DNA of 64,000 nt, taken from positions 36,849-100,848 of the forward strand of contig JAFSVU010000056.1 of NCBI GenBank assembly GCA_017444825.1. Reading direction: 5' to 3'. The DNA is from Clostridia bacterium. Its GTDB lineage: Bacteria; Bacillota; Clostridia; UBA1212. Under the pieces are notes generated by a model, which was given only the letters and a program-made list of their open reading frames with translations, was not told where the DNA came from and searched no databases. Below, piece after piece: positions 1 through 8,290 of this stretch. Position numbers and translations under genes: made by a program. Each line of letters opens with the position of its first letter. The stretch's first letter is position 1.

Positions 1-210
1 TATAGATTGATTGTTTCAGAAGCAACTATAATTCTTTCAGATAAACAAACTTATTTTGCCTTTATCACCATTGAAAAAGGTATTCCATATTTATCGATGA
101 TATGCCCTCAAAAAGATGAAGCACTACAGAGGCTCCCTGATGAAATATTGTTGGGCATATCAAACTTTAAAGCTTTCTTGCTGACAAATGATAATAATCT
201 TTTTAATTAG
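1..210 (+). CDS. 3' end of an unrecognised protein gene (truncated by window edge)
   Basis: The frame is open from the first base and closes with TAA at 208-210, so about 69 C-terminal residues of a gene starting outside the window are visible. The visible part has alternating hydrophobic and polar stretches (IILSDKQTYFAFITIEKG) and no motif I recognise. It is clearly richer in A and T than the genes that follow, which could mean a recently acquired gene. A start inside the window (TTG at 7) is possible but has no ribosome binding site. Function unknown. Confidence 0.5.
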   Translation, partial: YRLIVSEATIILSDKQTYFAFITIEKGIPYLSMICPQKDEALQRLPDEILLGISNFKAFLLTNDNNLFN

Positions 211-278
211 GAAACTACTGATTTAGTTTTTAATTTTTAACCTTAGCCGATATGCTTTAAAACTACGTTTTTGCTATT

Positions 279-415
279 ACTCCCGATTGGCTGGTTCTCT
301 GATCATCTTTATGAGAACCAGCCTTTAGCGCGGTTCTCATAACATCATTCAAAATCTTACTCTTTGATACTCCCATCGGCCGGTTCTCTGATTATCCTTA
401 TGAGAGCCTGCCTTT
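279..415. repeat. Two direct copies of a ~47 bp hairpin-forming repeat
   Basis: Copy 1 lies at about 279-325 and copy 2 at about 369-415, 90 bp apart. Copy 1 holds a perfect 11-bp inverted repeat, GGCTGGTTCTC at 289-299 and GAGAACCAGCC at 313-323. Copy 2 has the same layout with an imperfect stem (377-388 against 402-412). Copy 2 is followed by a T-run (about 424-431), so it may end transcription of the upstream gene. The rest of the 270-bp gap to the next gene shows nothing else I can name. Confidence 0.6.
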
Positions 416-480
416 TGAGGCCCGGTTTTTTTATGGCTTCCGCAGGCCGGGATTTCTTTCAGGCGTGACGGACCGCTTTT

Positions 481-1371
481 CTAACCAATGCGCTCCGCGA
501 TCTCAAATCCGTCGTCTGTCTCATCTATCCTGAAAAGCCTCGGCCTCTCATTAGGGTTCACGTTGGTGCTGTGGAGTATCAGGTAAGTGCTGCCGTCAAA
601 CCCGTCGAAGATCATGCCGTGGCCCCCGTCCTCGTCATATATGAACCTGTCTGCGTGGCGCCAGGGTCCCTCTATACTTCCCGAATCGCTTATTGCCAAT
701 GCCTGGACGTACCAATACTGTGGCCCCGCGTGGAAGCTTGACCAGAGTAGATACAGTTTACCGTTTCTGCCCCGCCGGAAAAACGGGCCGTCGGTGACAT
801 AATTGCTGCCATCCGGATCCGTGAGGGAATATGCCCAGGGGACGTCTCCGGCCCGGATTATGATGCGGGGCTCTCCCTCAGCCCGTGCAAGATCCGCCGA
901 GAGGGGCATTATATCTATAGTGCCGTCTCCGATCTGGGTCCACTCGTGGCAGAAGGCGGTCCAGGGCCTTCCCTCATCGTCAACGAAAAACGTGGCGTCA
1001 AGGCATGCCCACCCTTCGGGGGTCAGCGGGCCGTCCGTGAAGGGCATAAAAGGCCCGAGAGGGCTGTCGCTCTTTAATATCTGCGAGCAGCGCAGGCGCT
1101 TTTCGCTCCTAAAGCTGGCAAACATGAAGTACTCACCGTTATATTTATGGACCTCGGGCGCGAAAAAGTCCCTGTCGGCCCAAAAGTCATCGGGTCTTGT
1201 GAAGCATTCTTTGGGCTCGCTCCAGTTTACAAGGTCCTTTGACGTGTAAACGTCAAGTCCTTTCCAGGGAATGACCCTGGTTTCCGGTCCGCGCCTGGTG
1301 CCGTAGAGGTAATATGTGCCGTCTTCCGCAAGAATAAACGGGTCCCTCAGGTGGATATCTGACAGTTTCAT
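481..1371 (-). CDS. GH43-type glycoside hydrolase (five-bladed beta-propeller)
   Basis: Predicted cytoplasmic hydrolase of the GH43 clan, a family acting on arabinan or xylan side chains; the substrate cannot be told from sequence. Seen: LRDPFI near the N-terminus (general base Asp), a second Asp in the motif CLDATFF, and the block VTDGPFF where most members have Glu-Gly-Pro, so the presumed general acid is Asp here. I take the ATG at 1371 as start (296 aa): a GGAGG lies 11 bases upstream and the family normally begins close to the DPF motif. A TTG at 1470 would add 33 residues rich in His and polar residues, with poor spacing to its SD. No signal peptide. It is transcribed away from the P-loop gene next door. 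Confidence 0.75.
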   Translation of the reverse strand: MKLSDIHLRDPFILAEDGTYYLYGTRRGPETRVIPWKGLDVYTSKDLVNWSEPKECFTRPDDFWADRDFFAPEVHKYNGEYFMFASFRSEKRLRCSQILKSDSPLGPFMPFTDGPLTPEGWACLDATFFVDDEGRPWTAFCHEWTQIGDGTIDIMPLSADLARAEGEPRIIIRAGDVPWAYSLTDPDGSNYVTDGPFFRRGRNGKLYLLWSSFHAGPQYWYVQALAISDSGSIEGPWRHADRFIYDEDGGHGMIFDGFDGSTYLILHSTNVNPNERPRLFRIDETDDGFEIAERIG

Positions 1372-1538
1372 ATCGGTTACGTCCTCCAAAATGTGATGGT
1401 GATCTGTTTCCGTCATTTTACTACTTGGCGTGTCTTCTGTCAAAAAACCAATGCCCCGACAGATTGACAAAACCCCTTCCGAATGCTATCATTTGTGTGA
1501 GGTCAAAGGCCATTACACCCCTATGGAGGTTCTAAATA

Positions 1539-1940
1539 ATGATTAAAGTTTTTTATGGGAAAAAAGGCACCGGAAAGACAAAGCACATGCTTGAGAACGC
1601 TAACGAGATCGTCGTTGAAGCGAAGGGAAACGTTGTTTACATCGATGACAGTAACGAGCAGCTGATGAAGCTGGCGAGGCAGATCAGATTCGTTAACGTT
1701 AAGGATTATCCGGTTGAGGGCACAGATGCTTTCATTGGTTTCATTTGCGGAATCGCCTCCCAGAATTATGACATAGAGACCATTTTCATAGACGGCCTTA
1801 ACTACATCGTGGGAGAGGCGGGACTTGAAGCCTTCTTCAGAAGCCTCGAAAAATTCGAGAAGCAGAACAATCTCAACTTCTACATCAGCATAAACGGCGA
1901 CGAGACCAAAACTCCCGAGTTTATAAAGAAGTTCATCTGA
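1539..1940 (+). CDS. Small P-loop NTPase-like protein of unknown function
   Basis: A 133-residue protein with a Walker A motif at its N-terminus (GKKGTGKTK, residues 7-15) and a Walker B-like run ending in Asp (IETIFIDG). It is too small for a full motor ATPase. Related short proteins in Clostridia are, from memory, often annotated as hypothetical or mislabelled as twitching-motility ATPases. GGAGG stands ahead of the ATG. It is followed after 34 bp by priA, suggesting one transcript. The cellular role is not known. Confidence 0.6.
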   Translation: MIKVFYGKKGTGKTKHMLENANEIVVEAKGNVVYIDDSNEQLMKLARQIRFVNVKDYPVEGTDAFIGFICGIASQNYDIETIFIDGLNYIVGEAGLEAFFRSLEKFEKQNNLNFYISINGDETKTPEFIKKFI

Positions 1941-1974
1941 AATTGCGCCTTGCAAAAGGCTGCGGGGAAGAAAA

Positions 1975-4317
1975 GTGAACGCAAGAGTTAGGATCATACG
2001 TTCCAATATGAGCTTTGACACAGAATACACCTACAGAGTTCCCGAAGAAATTTCGAAGAACATCCATGTGGGTGTATTTGTTGATGTGCCCTTCGGAGGC
2101 GGGAATAAAAAAGAGCTGGGCGTCGTAGTGGGCCTTGACCCCGATGGAGAGGACTCCGTGACCGTGGGGAAGAGAAAACTGAAGCTGAAAGAGGTGCTTT
2201 CCGTAAACGGCGGCTACAGGCCTCTTGACACTAACCAATTGGCTCTTGGCGATATGATGGCCCGGAGGTATATCTGCGGAGCGGCGGAGGTGTACGGGCT
2301 CATGACGGCAAAGCTCCCCAAAGAAAAGGAAGCGCAGATAAAGGTCATAAGGCTCAGGGTCACGCCGGAGGAGGCGGAGGCATACATAAGAGGACGCAGG
2401 GCCGTAAAAGAGGGCGGATTTGCCGCCATAAGGATGCTCTGCGGGAATCCCTCGGGAGTGCCCGAAAAAACTGTCCTCGGCATATGCGAGATAGGGCCTG
2501 CAGTTTTGAAAAGGTTTGTGGACGACGGCATTGCGGAGAGAACTCTTGAGCCGGCATCCCGGTATGAAAACGAAGATGAGAAGATCTTCACGCCTGAACG
2601 GGAAAAGGATCGGGATGATGCCGGAACCGCTCCAGCCTCAAAAAAGCGTGAGGTGGTACTGAACGCCGGCCAGGAGGAGGCTCTCAAAGCGCTCTCAGAA
2701 CTCCTTTTTTCAGGTAAATTTTCGGAATTTTTACTTCGGGGCGTCACGGGCAGCGGAAAGACCGAGGTCTATTTCAGGCTGATAAGGCAGGCCCTTGACT
2801 TTGGTTACGGTGCGATACTTCTTGTCCCTGAGATCGTCCTCACCGAGCAGATGATAAAGAGGGTCAGGAATGCCTTTGGCGACGGCATTGCGGTGCTCCA
2901 CAGCAGAATTACCGAGAAGAAAAAAGCCGAGGAATATGCAAGGATCGACAGCGGAGAGGTGAAGCTGGTCCTTGGCGTCAGATCCGCGGTGTTTGCGCCG
3001 GTGAGAGATCTCAAGCTGATAATACTCGACGAGGAGCAGGAGCCCTCGTTCAAGTCCTTCGACGCAAGGCCTTATTATCACGCCGGTGAAGTGGCGGCAA
3101 TGAGGCTGAAACAGACGGAAGGACTGCTGGTATACGGCTCTGCAACGCCCAGAGTGACCACTTACTACAAGGCGGTCACGGGAAAGATCGGTTATGCGTT
3201 TTTGAAGGAGAGGGCCTTTGCCCAGAGTCTCCCGGAAGTTAAGATAGTTGACATGAAGGAGGAGCGGGCGTCCGGGAACACCTCGGCGGTCTCCGTTGCT
3301 CTTTCGGGCGAGATCAGGGAAAATCTGAAGCGGGGCGAACAGTCGATCATATTCCTGCCGAGGCGGGGCTACAGCTCAAAGATAGTGTGCGGCGGCTGCG
3401 GAAAAATGATAGTCTGCAGAAACTGCGGCATACCGATGACTTACCACAAAGAAAACAACAGGCTGGTGTGCCACTACTGCGGCGTTTCAAAACCAATGCC
3501 TGAAGCCTGCCCGGGCTGCGGCTCCCGTGAGCTCTCCGGAAATTCCTTCGGGACGGAAAGGGCGGAGGAGACGATCTCAAAGCTGTTTCCCGACGTGCCT
3601 GTGGTAAGGATGGACTCTGACACCACAAAGGCGGTGGACGGCCACAAAAAGCTCCTTGAAAAATTCGAGCAGGAGAACGTTCCGATATTGATAGGCACCC
3701 AGATGGTGGCAAAGGGCCTTGATTTTCCCAACGTGACCCTGGTCGGAATAGTCAATGCGGACTCCCTTATGGCCATAAACGAGTACAACGCCAATGAGCG
3801 CGCCTTCCAGCTTCTCACCCAGGTGACCGGCAGGGCGGGGAGAGACCCAAGCAAACCCGGAAGGTGCGTGCTTCAGACCATGAATCCTTCATCCTTTGTG
3901 GTCAGGACCGCCGCCACCCAGGATTATGACAAATACTCCGGGATAGAACTTGACTACAGGAAAATACTCGAGTTTCCGCCGTATTCTTCGTTTGCCACCG
4001 TGACAGTGAGCGGAGGGGACGACAGGGAGATTTTTAAAAACACTCTCTTCGTAAGATCCGAGATCGAAATAATCGCCAATGAGAAGGGCCCCGGGGACGT
4101 AAAGATCCTCTCCGTGACCAGATCGGCCTTAAAGAGGGTCGAGGATAACTATTTCTGGTGTTTTGCGGTAAAATCCGCGGATCCTGAGCTTCTTCTGGAT
4201 ATAATGAACAGGCTGAAGGAGACATTGGTCATAGAGGCGTACAAAAAAGGCTGCGCGTTGCCGGACGGCAGACCCGTAAAGAACTTCAGAATATCGATAG
4301 ACGCGGAAACAGGCTGA
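1975..4317 (+). CDS. priA: Primosomal protein N' (PriA), replication restart helicase
   Basis: Restarts stalled replication forks: a 3'-5' superfamily 2 DNA helicase that loads the primosome. Seen: N-terminal 3'-end-binding region, Walker A GVTGSGKT at about residues 255-262, a helicase motif II reading DEEQ (about 351-354), eight clustered cysteines of the two zinc sites at about 471-515 (pattern CGGCGK, CRNCG, CHYCG, CPGCG), and the C-terminal motifs QMVAKGLDFP and QVTGRAGR. At 780 residues it is a normal full-length PriA. The start is GTG, supported by GGGGAAG six to ten bases upstream; no ATG sits nearby in frame except Met12. Confidence 0.95.
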   Translation: MNARVRIIRSNMSFDTEYTYRVPEEISKNIHVGVFVDVPFGGGNKKELGVVVGLDPDGEDSVTVGKRKLKLKEVLSVNGGYRPLDTNQLALGDMMARRYICGAAEVYGLMTAKLPKEKEAQIKVIRLRVTPEEAEAYIRGRRAVKEGGFAAIRMLCGNPSGVPEKTVLGICEIGPAVLKRFVDDGIAERTLEPASRYENEDEKIFTPEREKDRDDAGTAPASKKREVVLNAGQEEALKALSELLFSGKFSEFLLRGVTGSGKTEVYFRLIRQALDFGYGAILLVPEIVLTEQMIKRVRNAFGDGIAVLHSRITEKKKAEEYARIDSGEVKLVLGVRSAVFAPVRDLKLIILDEEQEPSFKSFDARPYYHAGEVAAMRLKQTEGLLVYGSATPRVTTYYKAVTGKIGYAFLKERAFAQSLPEVKIVDMKEERASGNTSAVSVALSGEIRENLKRGEQSIIFLPRRGYSSKIVCGGCGKMIVCRNCGIPMTYHKENNRLVCHYCGVSKPMPEACPGCGSRELSGNSFGTERAEETISKLFPDVPVVRMDSDTTKAVDGHKKLLEKFEQENVPILIGTQMVAKGLDFPNVTLVGIVNADSLMAINEYNANERAFQLLTQVTGRAGRDPSKPGRCVLQTMNPSSFVVRTAATQDYDKYSGIELDYRKILEFPPYSSFATVTVSGGDDREIFKNTLFVRSEIEIIANEKGPGDVKILSVTRSALKRVEDNYFWCFAVKSADPELLLDIMNRLKETLVIEAYKKGCALPDGRPVKNFRISIDAETG

Positions 4318-4403
4318 CCGTTTGTTGACAAATCTGTTTTTTAATGTAAAATTTAACCGGCCGGAGCTTGAATATTGATCCGGTGCAGAAAACGGAGCGC
4401 GAC

Positions 4404-5168
4404 ATGATAAAGCTTTTATGTTCTGACATAGATAATACGTTGCTGAAGAAGGACGGCGGGGCGGGAGATTCTGTCCTGAAAAGGCTGAAGACAAAGGGCA
4501 TACTTCCCATGCTTGCCACCGGGAGATCCATTGCGGACGTCTTTGCCATTTTCAGGGAGTCGAGAGAGAATACCGTTGTGGCGTCCCTTGACGGCGGACT
4601 TGTCCTGATTGGCGATTCGGTGCTGGTGGACAGACCTGTTGACGGAAATATCGTTAGGGCTTTCTTTGACGGTTTCGTGAGAACGGGACCAATGGGCTGC
4701 GCCGCCATATTCTACACCGCCGCGGACTGCTATGTTACGGATGAAAGCGCCGAAAAGATGATGCGTGCCCAGAATTCCATGCAGGGAAGGGTAAAAAGGA
4801 TCAGCGACCCCCGCGACATACCTTCTCCCGTTTATAAGATTTCGGTCTATTCGGAGACGGAAAAGGATTTTGACTATCTCTTTGCGGACTGGGAAAACTA
4901 CATGAACTGCGTCTACAGAAAGGACCACTGGTGCGAGTTTGTGTCCGCGGGTACGGACAAGGGCACAGCTCTTTCACTCGTTATGGAAAAGTTTATGATC
5001 AACCGGGACGAGGTGATCGCATTCGGCGACGGCGAGAACGATTTCACCATGCTTGAGACCGCCGGCTGCTCTTACGCAGTGGAGGGAAGCCCCGCCCACA
5101 GAGAGGAAAAGGCCGATTTCGTAACAAAGGATGCCGTCCGGACCATCGAGGAACTGCTACTCAAATAA
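4404..5168 (+). CDS. Cof-type HAD-superfamily phosphatase
   Basis: Likely phosphatase acting on sugar phosphates or a similar small substrate in the cytoplasm. Motif I is at the N-terminus (DIDNTL), motif II follows as LATGRS, and motif IV reads GDGENDFTML, the typical Cof/subfamily IIB signature. I choose the ATG at 4404 (254 aa) because GGAG is six bases upstream and the HAD nucleophile then falls at residue 8. An upstream TTG at 4368 has no supporting site. The gene runs towards the AraC gene on the other strand, with a repeat block between their ends. Confidence 0.8.
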   Translation: MIKLLCSDIDNTLLKKDGGAGDSVLKRLKTKGILPMLATGRSIADVFAIFRESRENTVVASLDGGLVLIGDSVLVDRPVDGNIVRAFFDGFVRTGPMGCAAIFYTAADCYVTDESAEKMMRAQNSMQGRVKRISDPRDIPSPVYKISVYSETEKDFDYLFADWENYMNCVYRKDHWCEFVSAGTDKGTALSLVMEKFMINRDEVIAFGDGENDFTMLETAGCSYAVEGSPAHREEKADFVTKDAVRTIEELLLK

Positions 5169-5455
5169 ACTTATTACCTGCTTCTCAAATAAACTTATTA
5201 TCTATTACCTGTTACCTATTACTTATTACTTTAAGCGGCACTCCCTCAAACCATTACTTATTACTTTGTCCGGCACTCGCTCGCGTCTCGCACGTTGCAT
5301 CTCGTCACTTGGCTTCACTTCGTGAAGAATCGCTCCTCGATGAAACGTGGTCGACGTGGGCCCGCAGAGCACCTTTTACCTGTTACTTCTTACTTATTAC
5401 CTAAAGCGGCACTCCCTCAAACCATTACTTATTACTTTGTCCGGCACCGCTCTTA
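5169..5455 (-). repeat. Mosaic heptamer/GTGCCG repeat block (copy 1, minus orientation)
   Basis: Read on the minus strand it contains cores of the type GTGCCG followed by tandem degenerate heptamers GTAANAR (GTAATAA, GTAACAG, GTAAAAG and others). It starts inside the 3' end of the AraC gene: the last codons and stop of that gene (5425-5451) are the repeat. Positions 5261-5435 match 16633-16805 on the opposite strand at about 95% by eye. It includes a hairpin CTTCAC-TTC-GTGAAG at 5313-5327. Open frames rich in Tyr, Leu, Ile and Thr on the plus strand are by-products of the heptamers, not genes. Confidence 0.85.
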
Positions 5456-6324
5456 CTTGATCTATACTCCCCCGGCGTCATCCCGAATTCCTTTCTGAAT
5501 ATCTCGTAAAAATACTTCAGATCCGAATAACCCACCGACCCGGCCGCTGCCCCCACCGAAAGAGACGTTTCTCTAAGGAGGCGGGCCGCTTCGCTTAATC
5601 TCACGCTCTGTATATATCCGACGGGCGTCTGGCCGGTGACTTCCCTGAAGACCTTGTGAAAATATCCCGTGCTGACGAAGGCCCTGGCGGCCAGCATCCC
5701 ACAGGAAATATTGCTTGCGTAATACTCGTTGATGTACCTGACTGCGCTCTCGGCAATGGCGGCCTTATAAGCAGGGTCCACGCTGCTCTCCGCTGAATCT
5801 CTTTTAAGCCTGAATATGGTGACAAGAAGACGTGTAAGGTTTGCGGTGTTGATCTTTGAAAAACCGTTCCTCCTGCCTGTGTACTCCCGGAACATCTCCT
5901 TGATTATTTCGGACACAGCGTCTGCGTTGCGAAGAAGGATATAAGGCTTCTGCTCGGCACCCTGTCCCGGCGAGGTCTCAAAAAGATAACTGTAGACGAT
6001 CTGTATAAAATCGTCGCTTCTGCTCACGGAATCGCCAAGGACCGCCGGATCGAAATTGCAGTTGTAAATAACCAATGACGAAGGCGGCGTGACCCTGTAC
6101 CCGTGGGCAACGCCGGAGTTGAACAGCATCAGATCCCCTTTTACGATCTTTGACACGTACCCGTCGGCGATCTCATGAACTCCCTCCCCGGAATCCACGT
6201 AGGCGATCTCGATAAAACTGTGCCTGTGAAGGTCCACGCTCTCATTGACGAGACATTTTTCAACTATTATTTCGCTTCGTTCCGAGAGAAGGATGGTGTC
6301 CCCCTCCGAATAGTACTTGCTCAT
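5425..6324 (-). CDS. AraC-family transcriptional regulator
   Basis: A 299-residue regulator with an N-terminal cupin-like ligand domain (HRHSFIEIAYVDSGEGVH near residues 30-50) and a C-terminal pair of helix-turn-helix motifs (GYIQSVRLSEAARLL, then DLKYFYEIFRKEFGMTPGEYR). It diverges from the sugar isomerase and is the obvious candidate activator of it, and possibly of the microcompartment. Start chosen at 6324 (MSKYY): GGAGGG stands eight bases upstream; the alternative at 6351 has no such site. Odd: the last eight residues (SGAGQSNK) and the stop are encoded by the intergenic repeat, so its native C-terminus appears to have been replaced or extended by the repeat. Confidence 0.85.
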   Translation of the reverse strand: MSKYYSEGDTILLSERSEIIVEKCLVNESVDLHRHSFIEIAYVDSGEGVHEIADGYVSKIVKGDLMLFNSGVAHGYRVTPPSSLVIYNCNFDPAVLGDSVSRSDDFIQIVYSYLFETSPGQGAEQKPYILLRNADAVSEIIKEMFREYTGRRNGFSKINTANLTRLLVTIFRLKRDSAESSVDPAYKAAIAESAVRYINEYYASNISCGMLAARAFVSTGYFHKVFREVTGQTPVGYIQSVRLSEAARLLRETSLSVGAAAGSVGYSDLKYFYEIFRKEFGMTPGEYRSSKSGAGQSNK

Positions 6325-6412
6325 GACGAAAGCCCTCCGGCGCCGTGCCAATCATTTGGGGTTTTGAAACATTAGCCCTGCGGCACACGGCCGATACCCC
6401 TTGTTTTTTGCA

Positions 6413-6442
6413 ATTATATTCCAAAATAATGCTCAAAAGCAA
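6413..6442 (-). promoter_or_regulatory. Probable sigma-A promoter of the AraC gene
   Basis: On the minus strand TTGCTT (6442-6437) and a consensus TATAAT (6418-6413) are separated by 18 bases, placing the transcript start about 80 bases before the AraC start codon. The divergent intergenic space (6325-6589) presumably also holds the isomerase promoter, but I see no convincing hexamer pair for it, as expected if it depends on an activator. Confidence 0.5.
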
Positions 6443-6589
6443 TAAAATCGTTGGGACAGGCACACGCCAATGAACTCATGATCAGAATACCCCAAAAGAA
6501 AGCCACTTTCGCCCATTGCTTCCGGAACGGAGAAAACCGATAATGAAAACGGCCGCGGGCAGCGGACAATTCTTTAGGGGGATAATTCT

Positions 6590-7951
6590 ATGAAAAAAAT
6601 GAAGATCGGTATTGTTTTTGTCGGCAGGATATATACGCCGTCTGCCGAGGAGCGCAAAGTCAAAGATTGTGACCTCAGCGACCCTGAAAAGCTTAATTAT
6701 TTAACTGATGAAAAATTCAGGGAAAAGTATTCATCTCTCATCCGCGGCCTGCTTCCCAAGGACGTTGACACCTTCTCCTGCGAGGTCGAGTCGGAGACCG
6801 ACGCGATAGATCTGGAGGAGGCGGACGCATACGTTCTGATGCCCTTCAACGCCATCGACAAGGTCTTTGCCGTCATCCACTCAAAGAACAGGCCGATCGT
6901 GATCTACACTGCGCCTTTCGATGAGATCTGGTCCTACGGAAACGTATTCTACCCCTACTTTATGAGGGACGTTCGCAAGATCGACGGATACATGGGTATC
7001 GATCCCGACGTGTACCTGGCGGAGAGCGAGAAGGACTTCTCCGACTACATGGCGGCGCTGCTCGTCCGTTACAAAGTAACCAATACGAGAGTGCTGTGCA
7101 TTGGCGAGGCAATGTACGAGCCTTACCACAGCTTCAACTGGGGCTACGAGATCATAAGGCTCATCCAGGCAAAGTTCGGCATCAAGTGGTTCCACATGGG
7201 CAAGGACAGGTTCATTGGCGAGTATGAGAGCTGCGAGGGGGAGGGCGACCCCGACCTCATCAGAAAGCTTGCCAAGAACGACAGGATACCGAAGGAATAT
7301 TCGGCGGCTGCCTGCGAAAAGACCGAAAGAGTGTACGAAAAGCTGATAAAGGACTATGACGTCAATGCGTTCACGGTAAACTGCCTGGAATCAACGGTCC
7401 ACACCTCCTGCCACACCACCTCCTGCTATGCGCTTTCGAAGCTCAATGACCTTGGCGTGGTTGCTGCCTGTGAAGCGGATGCCACGACTCTTATGGATAT
7501 GCTTATCACGTCCTATGCCTCCGGCGAGCCGGCCTTCATGCTCAATCCCTACCTTTTCCCGATGGACAATAAACTCTTCGTCTCCCACTGCACCTCGCCC
7601 ACGAAACGCAGCTTCAGCAATGACGAGAAGGACGAGTTCAACGCATACGCCTATTTCGAAATGAGGACGCTTCCCTGCGGACTTCAGATCCTCAAACAGC
7701 CTGGCCCTGTAACGGTGACGGGTATTTCACACGACAAACTCGACAAGATGGTCATCGTGAGAGGAAATCTGATCAGAAATACCGCCTTCCCCAGCTGCAG
7801 AACTCAGGTGGTCATAGATCTGACCGAGGGCAGCATAAAGGATCTGGCGGAACATTATGAGGGACGCCACTGGGCGCTTGTTTACGGCGATCAGAGTGAG
7901 AAAATAGCCCGTGCAAACGATATGCTGGGCATAGAAAGTATTATTATCTAA
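6590..7951 (+). CDS. Sugar isomerase of the L-fucose/L-arabinose isomerase superfamily
   Basis: A 453-residue protein whose C-terminal half carries the pattern of this superfamily: a Glu in CEADATTLMDML, an Asp in FPMDNK and a His in SHCTSP, which would bind the catalytic divalent metal. It probably interconverts an aldose and ketose; with a fuculose-phosphate-type aldolase downstream, L-fucose, D-arabinose or L-rhamnose type substrates are plausible, but the substrate is inferred. It is shorter than classical FucI (about 590 aa). AGGGGG precedes the ATG. It is transcribed divergently from the AraC regulator and is followed by a strong hairpin, so it may be a separate transcript from the microcompartment genes. 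Confidence 0.75.
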   Translation: MKKMKIGIVFVGRIYTPSAEERKVKDCDLSDPEKLNYLTDEKFREKYSSLIRGLLPKDVDTFSCEVESETDAIDLEEADAYVLMPFNAIDKVFAVIHSKNRPIVIYTAPFDEIWSYGNVFYPYFMRDVRKIDGYMGIDPDVYLAESEKDFSDYMAALLVRYKVTNTRVLCIGEAMYEPYHSFNWGYEIIRLIQAKFGIKWFHMGKDRFIGEYESCEGEGDPDLIRKLAKNDRIPKEYSAAACEKTERVYEKLIKDYDVNAFTVNCLESTVHTSCHTTSCYALSKLNDLGVVAACEADATTLMDMLITSYASGEPAFMLNPYLFPMDNKLFVSHCTSPTKRSFSNDEKDEFNAYAYFEMRTLPCGLQILKQPGPVTVTGISHDKLDKMVIVRGNLIRNTAFPSCRTQVVIDLTEGSIKDLAEHYEGRHWALVYGDQSEKIARANDMLGIESIII

Positions 7952-7984
7952 GAGCATTTTAGACAATTTTCATTAATTTTGTTG

Positions 7985-8022
7985 AGCGGCGGCGGACACA
8001 ACAGGTTGTGCCTGCCGCCGCT
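7985..8022 (+). terminator. Terminator-like hairpin after the isomerase gene
   Basis: AGCGGCGGC at 7985-7993 pairs with the complement at 8014-8022, and the stem continues with one mismatch to a four-base loop at about 8002-8005. It is G+C rich, but the following sequence is T-rich (GCTTTGTGTTTTGTG) rather than a clean T-run, so termination may be partial and allow read-through into the microcompartment operon. Confidence 0.55.
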
Positions 8023-8169
8023 GCTTTGTGTTTTGTGTGAAAAAACACATTGGTGTGTAAATGTGGGTTTGTGTTGTGGTTTTTGGTCGTTCCAAATGTG
8101 AATTCAACATAAAACAACATAAAAACGTCTTTAAAAAACCCAAATTCAACAAAAAACGTCAAAATCCGG

Positions 8170-8198
8170 TTGAACGGTCTGAAGGATTGTGTTATACT
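8170..8198 (+). promoter_or_regulatory. Sigma-A promoter of the microcompartment operon
   Basis: TTGAAC at 8170-8175 and TATACT at 8193-8198 with a 17-base spacer. It is the only strong hexamer pair in the 339-bp gap between the isomerase and the glycyl radical enzyme; the AT-rich stretch 8040-8165 before it shows no other feature I can name. Expected transcript start is near 8205, giving a leader of about 85 bases. Confidence 0.7.
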
Positions 8199-8199
8199 A

Positions 8200-8249
8200 C
8201 ATGTAGTCTCTGTAATGGGCGAAGTTTCGCCCGGAGATAAAGCTACATG
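8200..8249 (+). promoter_or_regulatory. Inverted-repeat element in the leader of the GRE gene
   Basis: CATGTAG (8200-8206) is repeated inverted as CTACATG (8243-8249). Inside it TCTC (8207-8210) can pair with GAGA (8234-8237), and GGGCGA (8217-8222) with TCGCCC (8227-8232) around a four-base loop. It starts two bases after the -10 box, so it could be an operator in DNA (for the DeoR or AraC regulator of this locus) or, if transcription starts early, a leader hairpin. It matches no riboswitch I recognise. Confidence 0.5.
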
Positions 8250-8290
8250 ACCAGTGCATAACAGTTGTTTTACAGACCGGAGGTATGGAT

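Noticed and set aside
1372..1470. TTG start of the GH43 gene at 1470
   Set aside because: SD spacing is only two to three bases and the added residues are unlike the family; ATG 1371 is better.
5131..5498. Open frames coding Tyr/Leu/Ile/Thr-rich peptides across the repeat block
   Set aside because: They come from the reverse reading of GTAANAR heptamers, which lacks stops. The same peptides appear wherever the repeat occurs, without SD or start.
7952..8290. Riboswitch before the GRE gene
   Set aside because: The inverted repeats overlap the expected transcript start and match no class I know; kept as an operator-like element.
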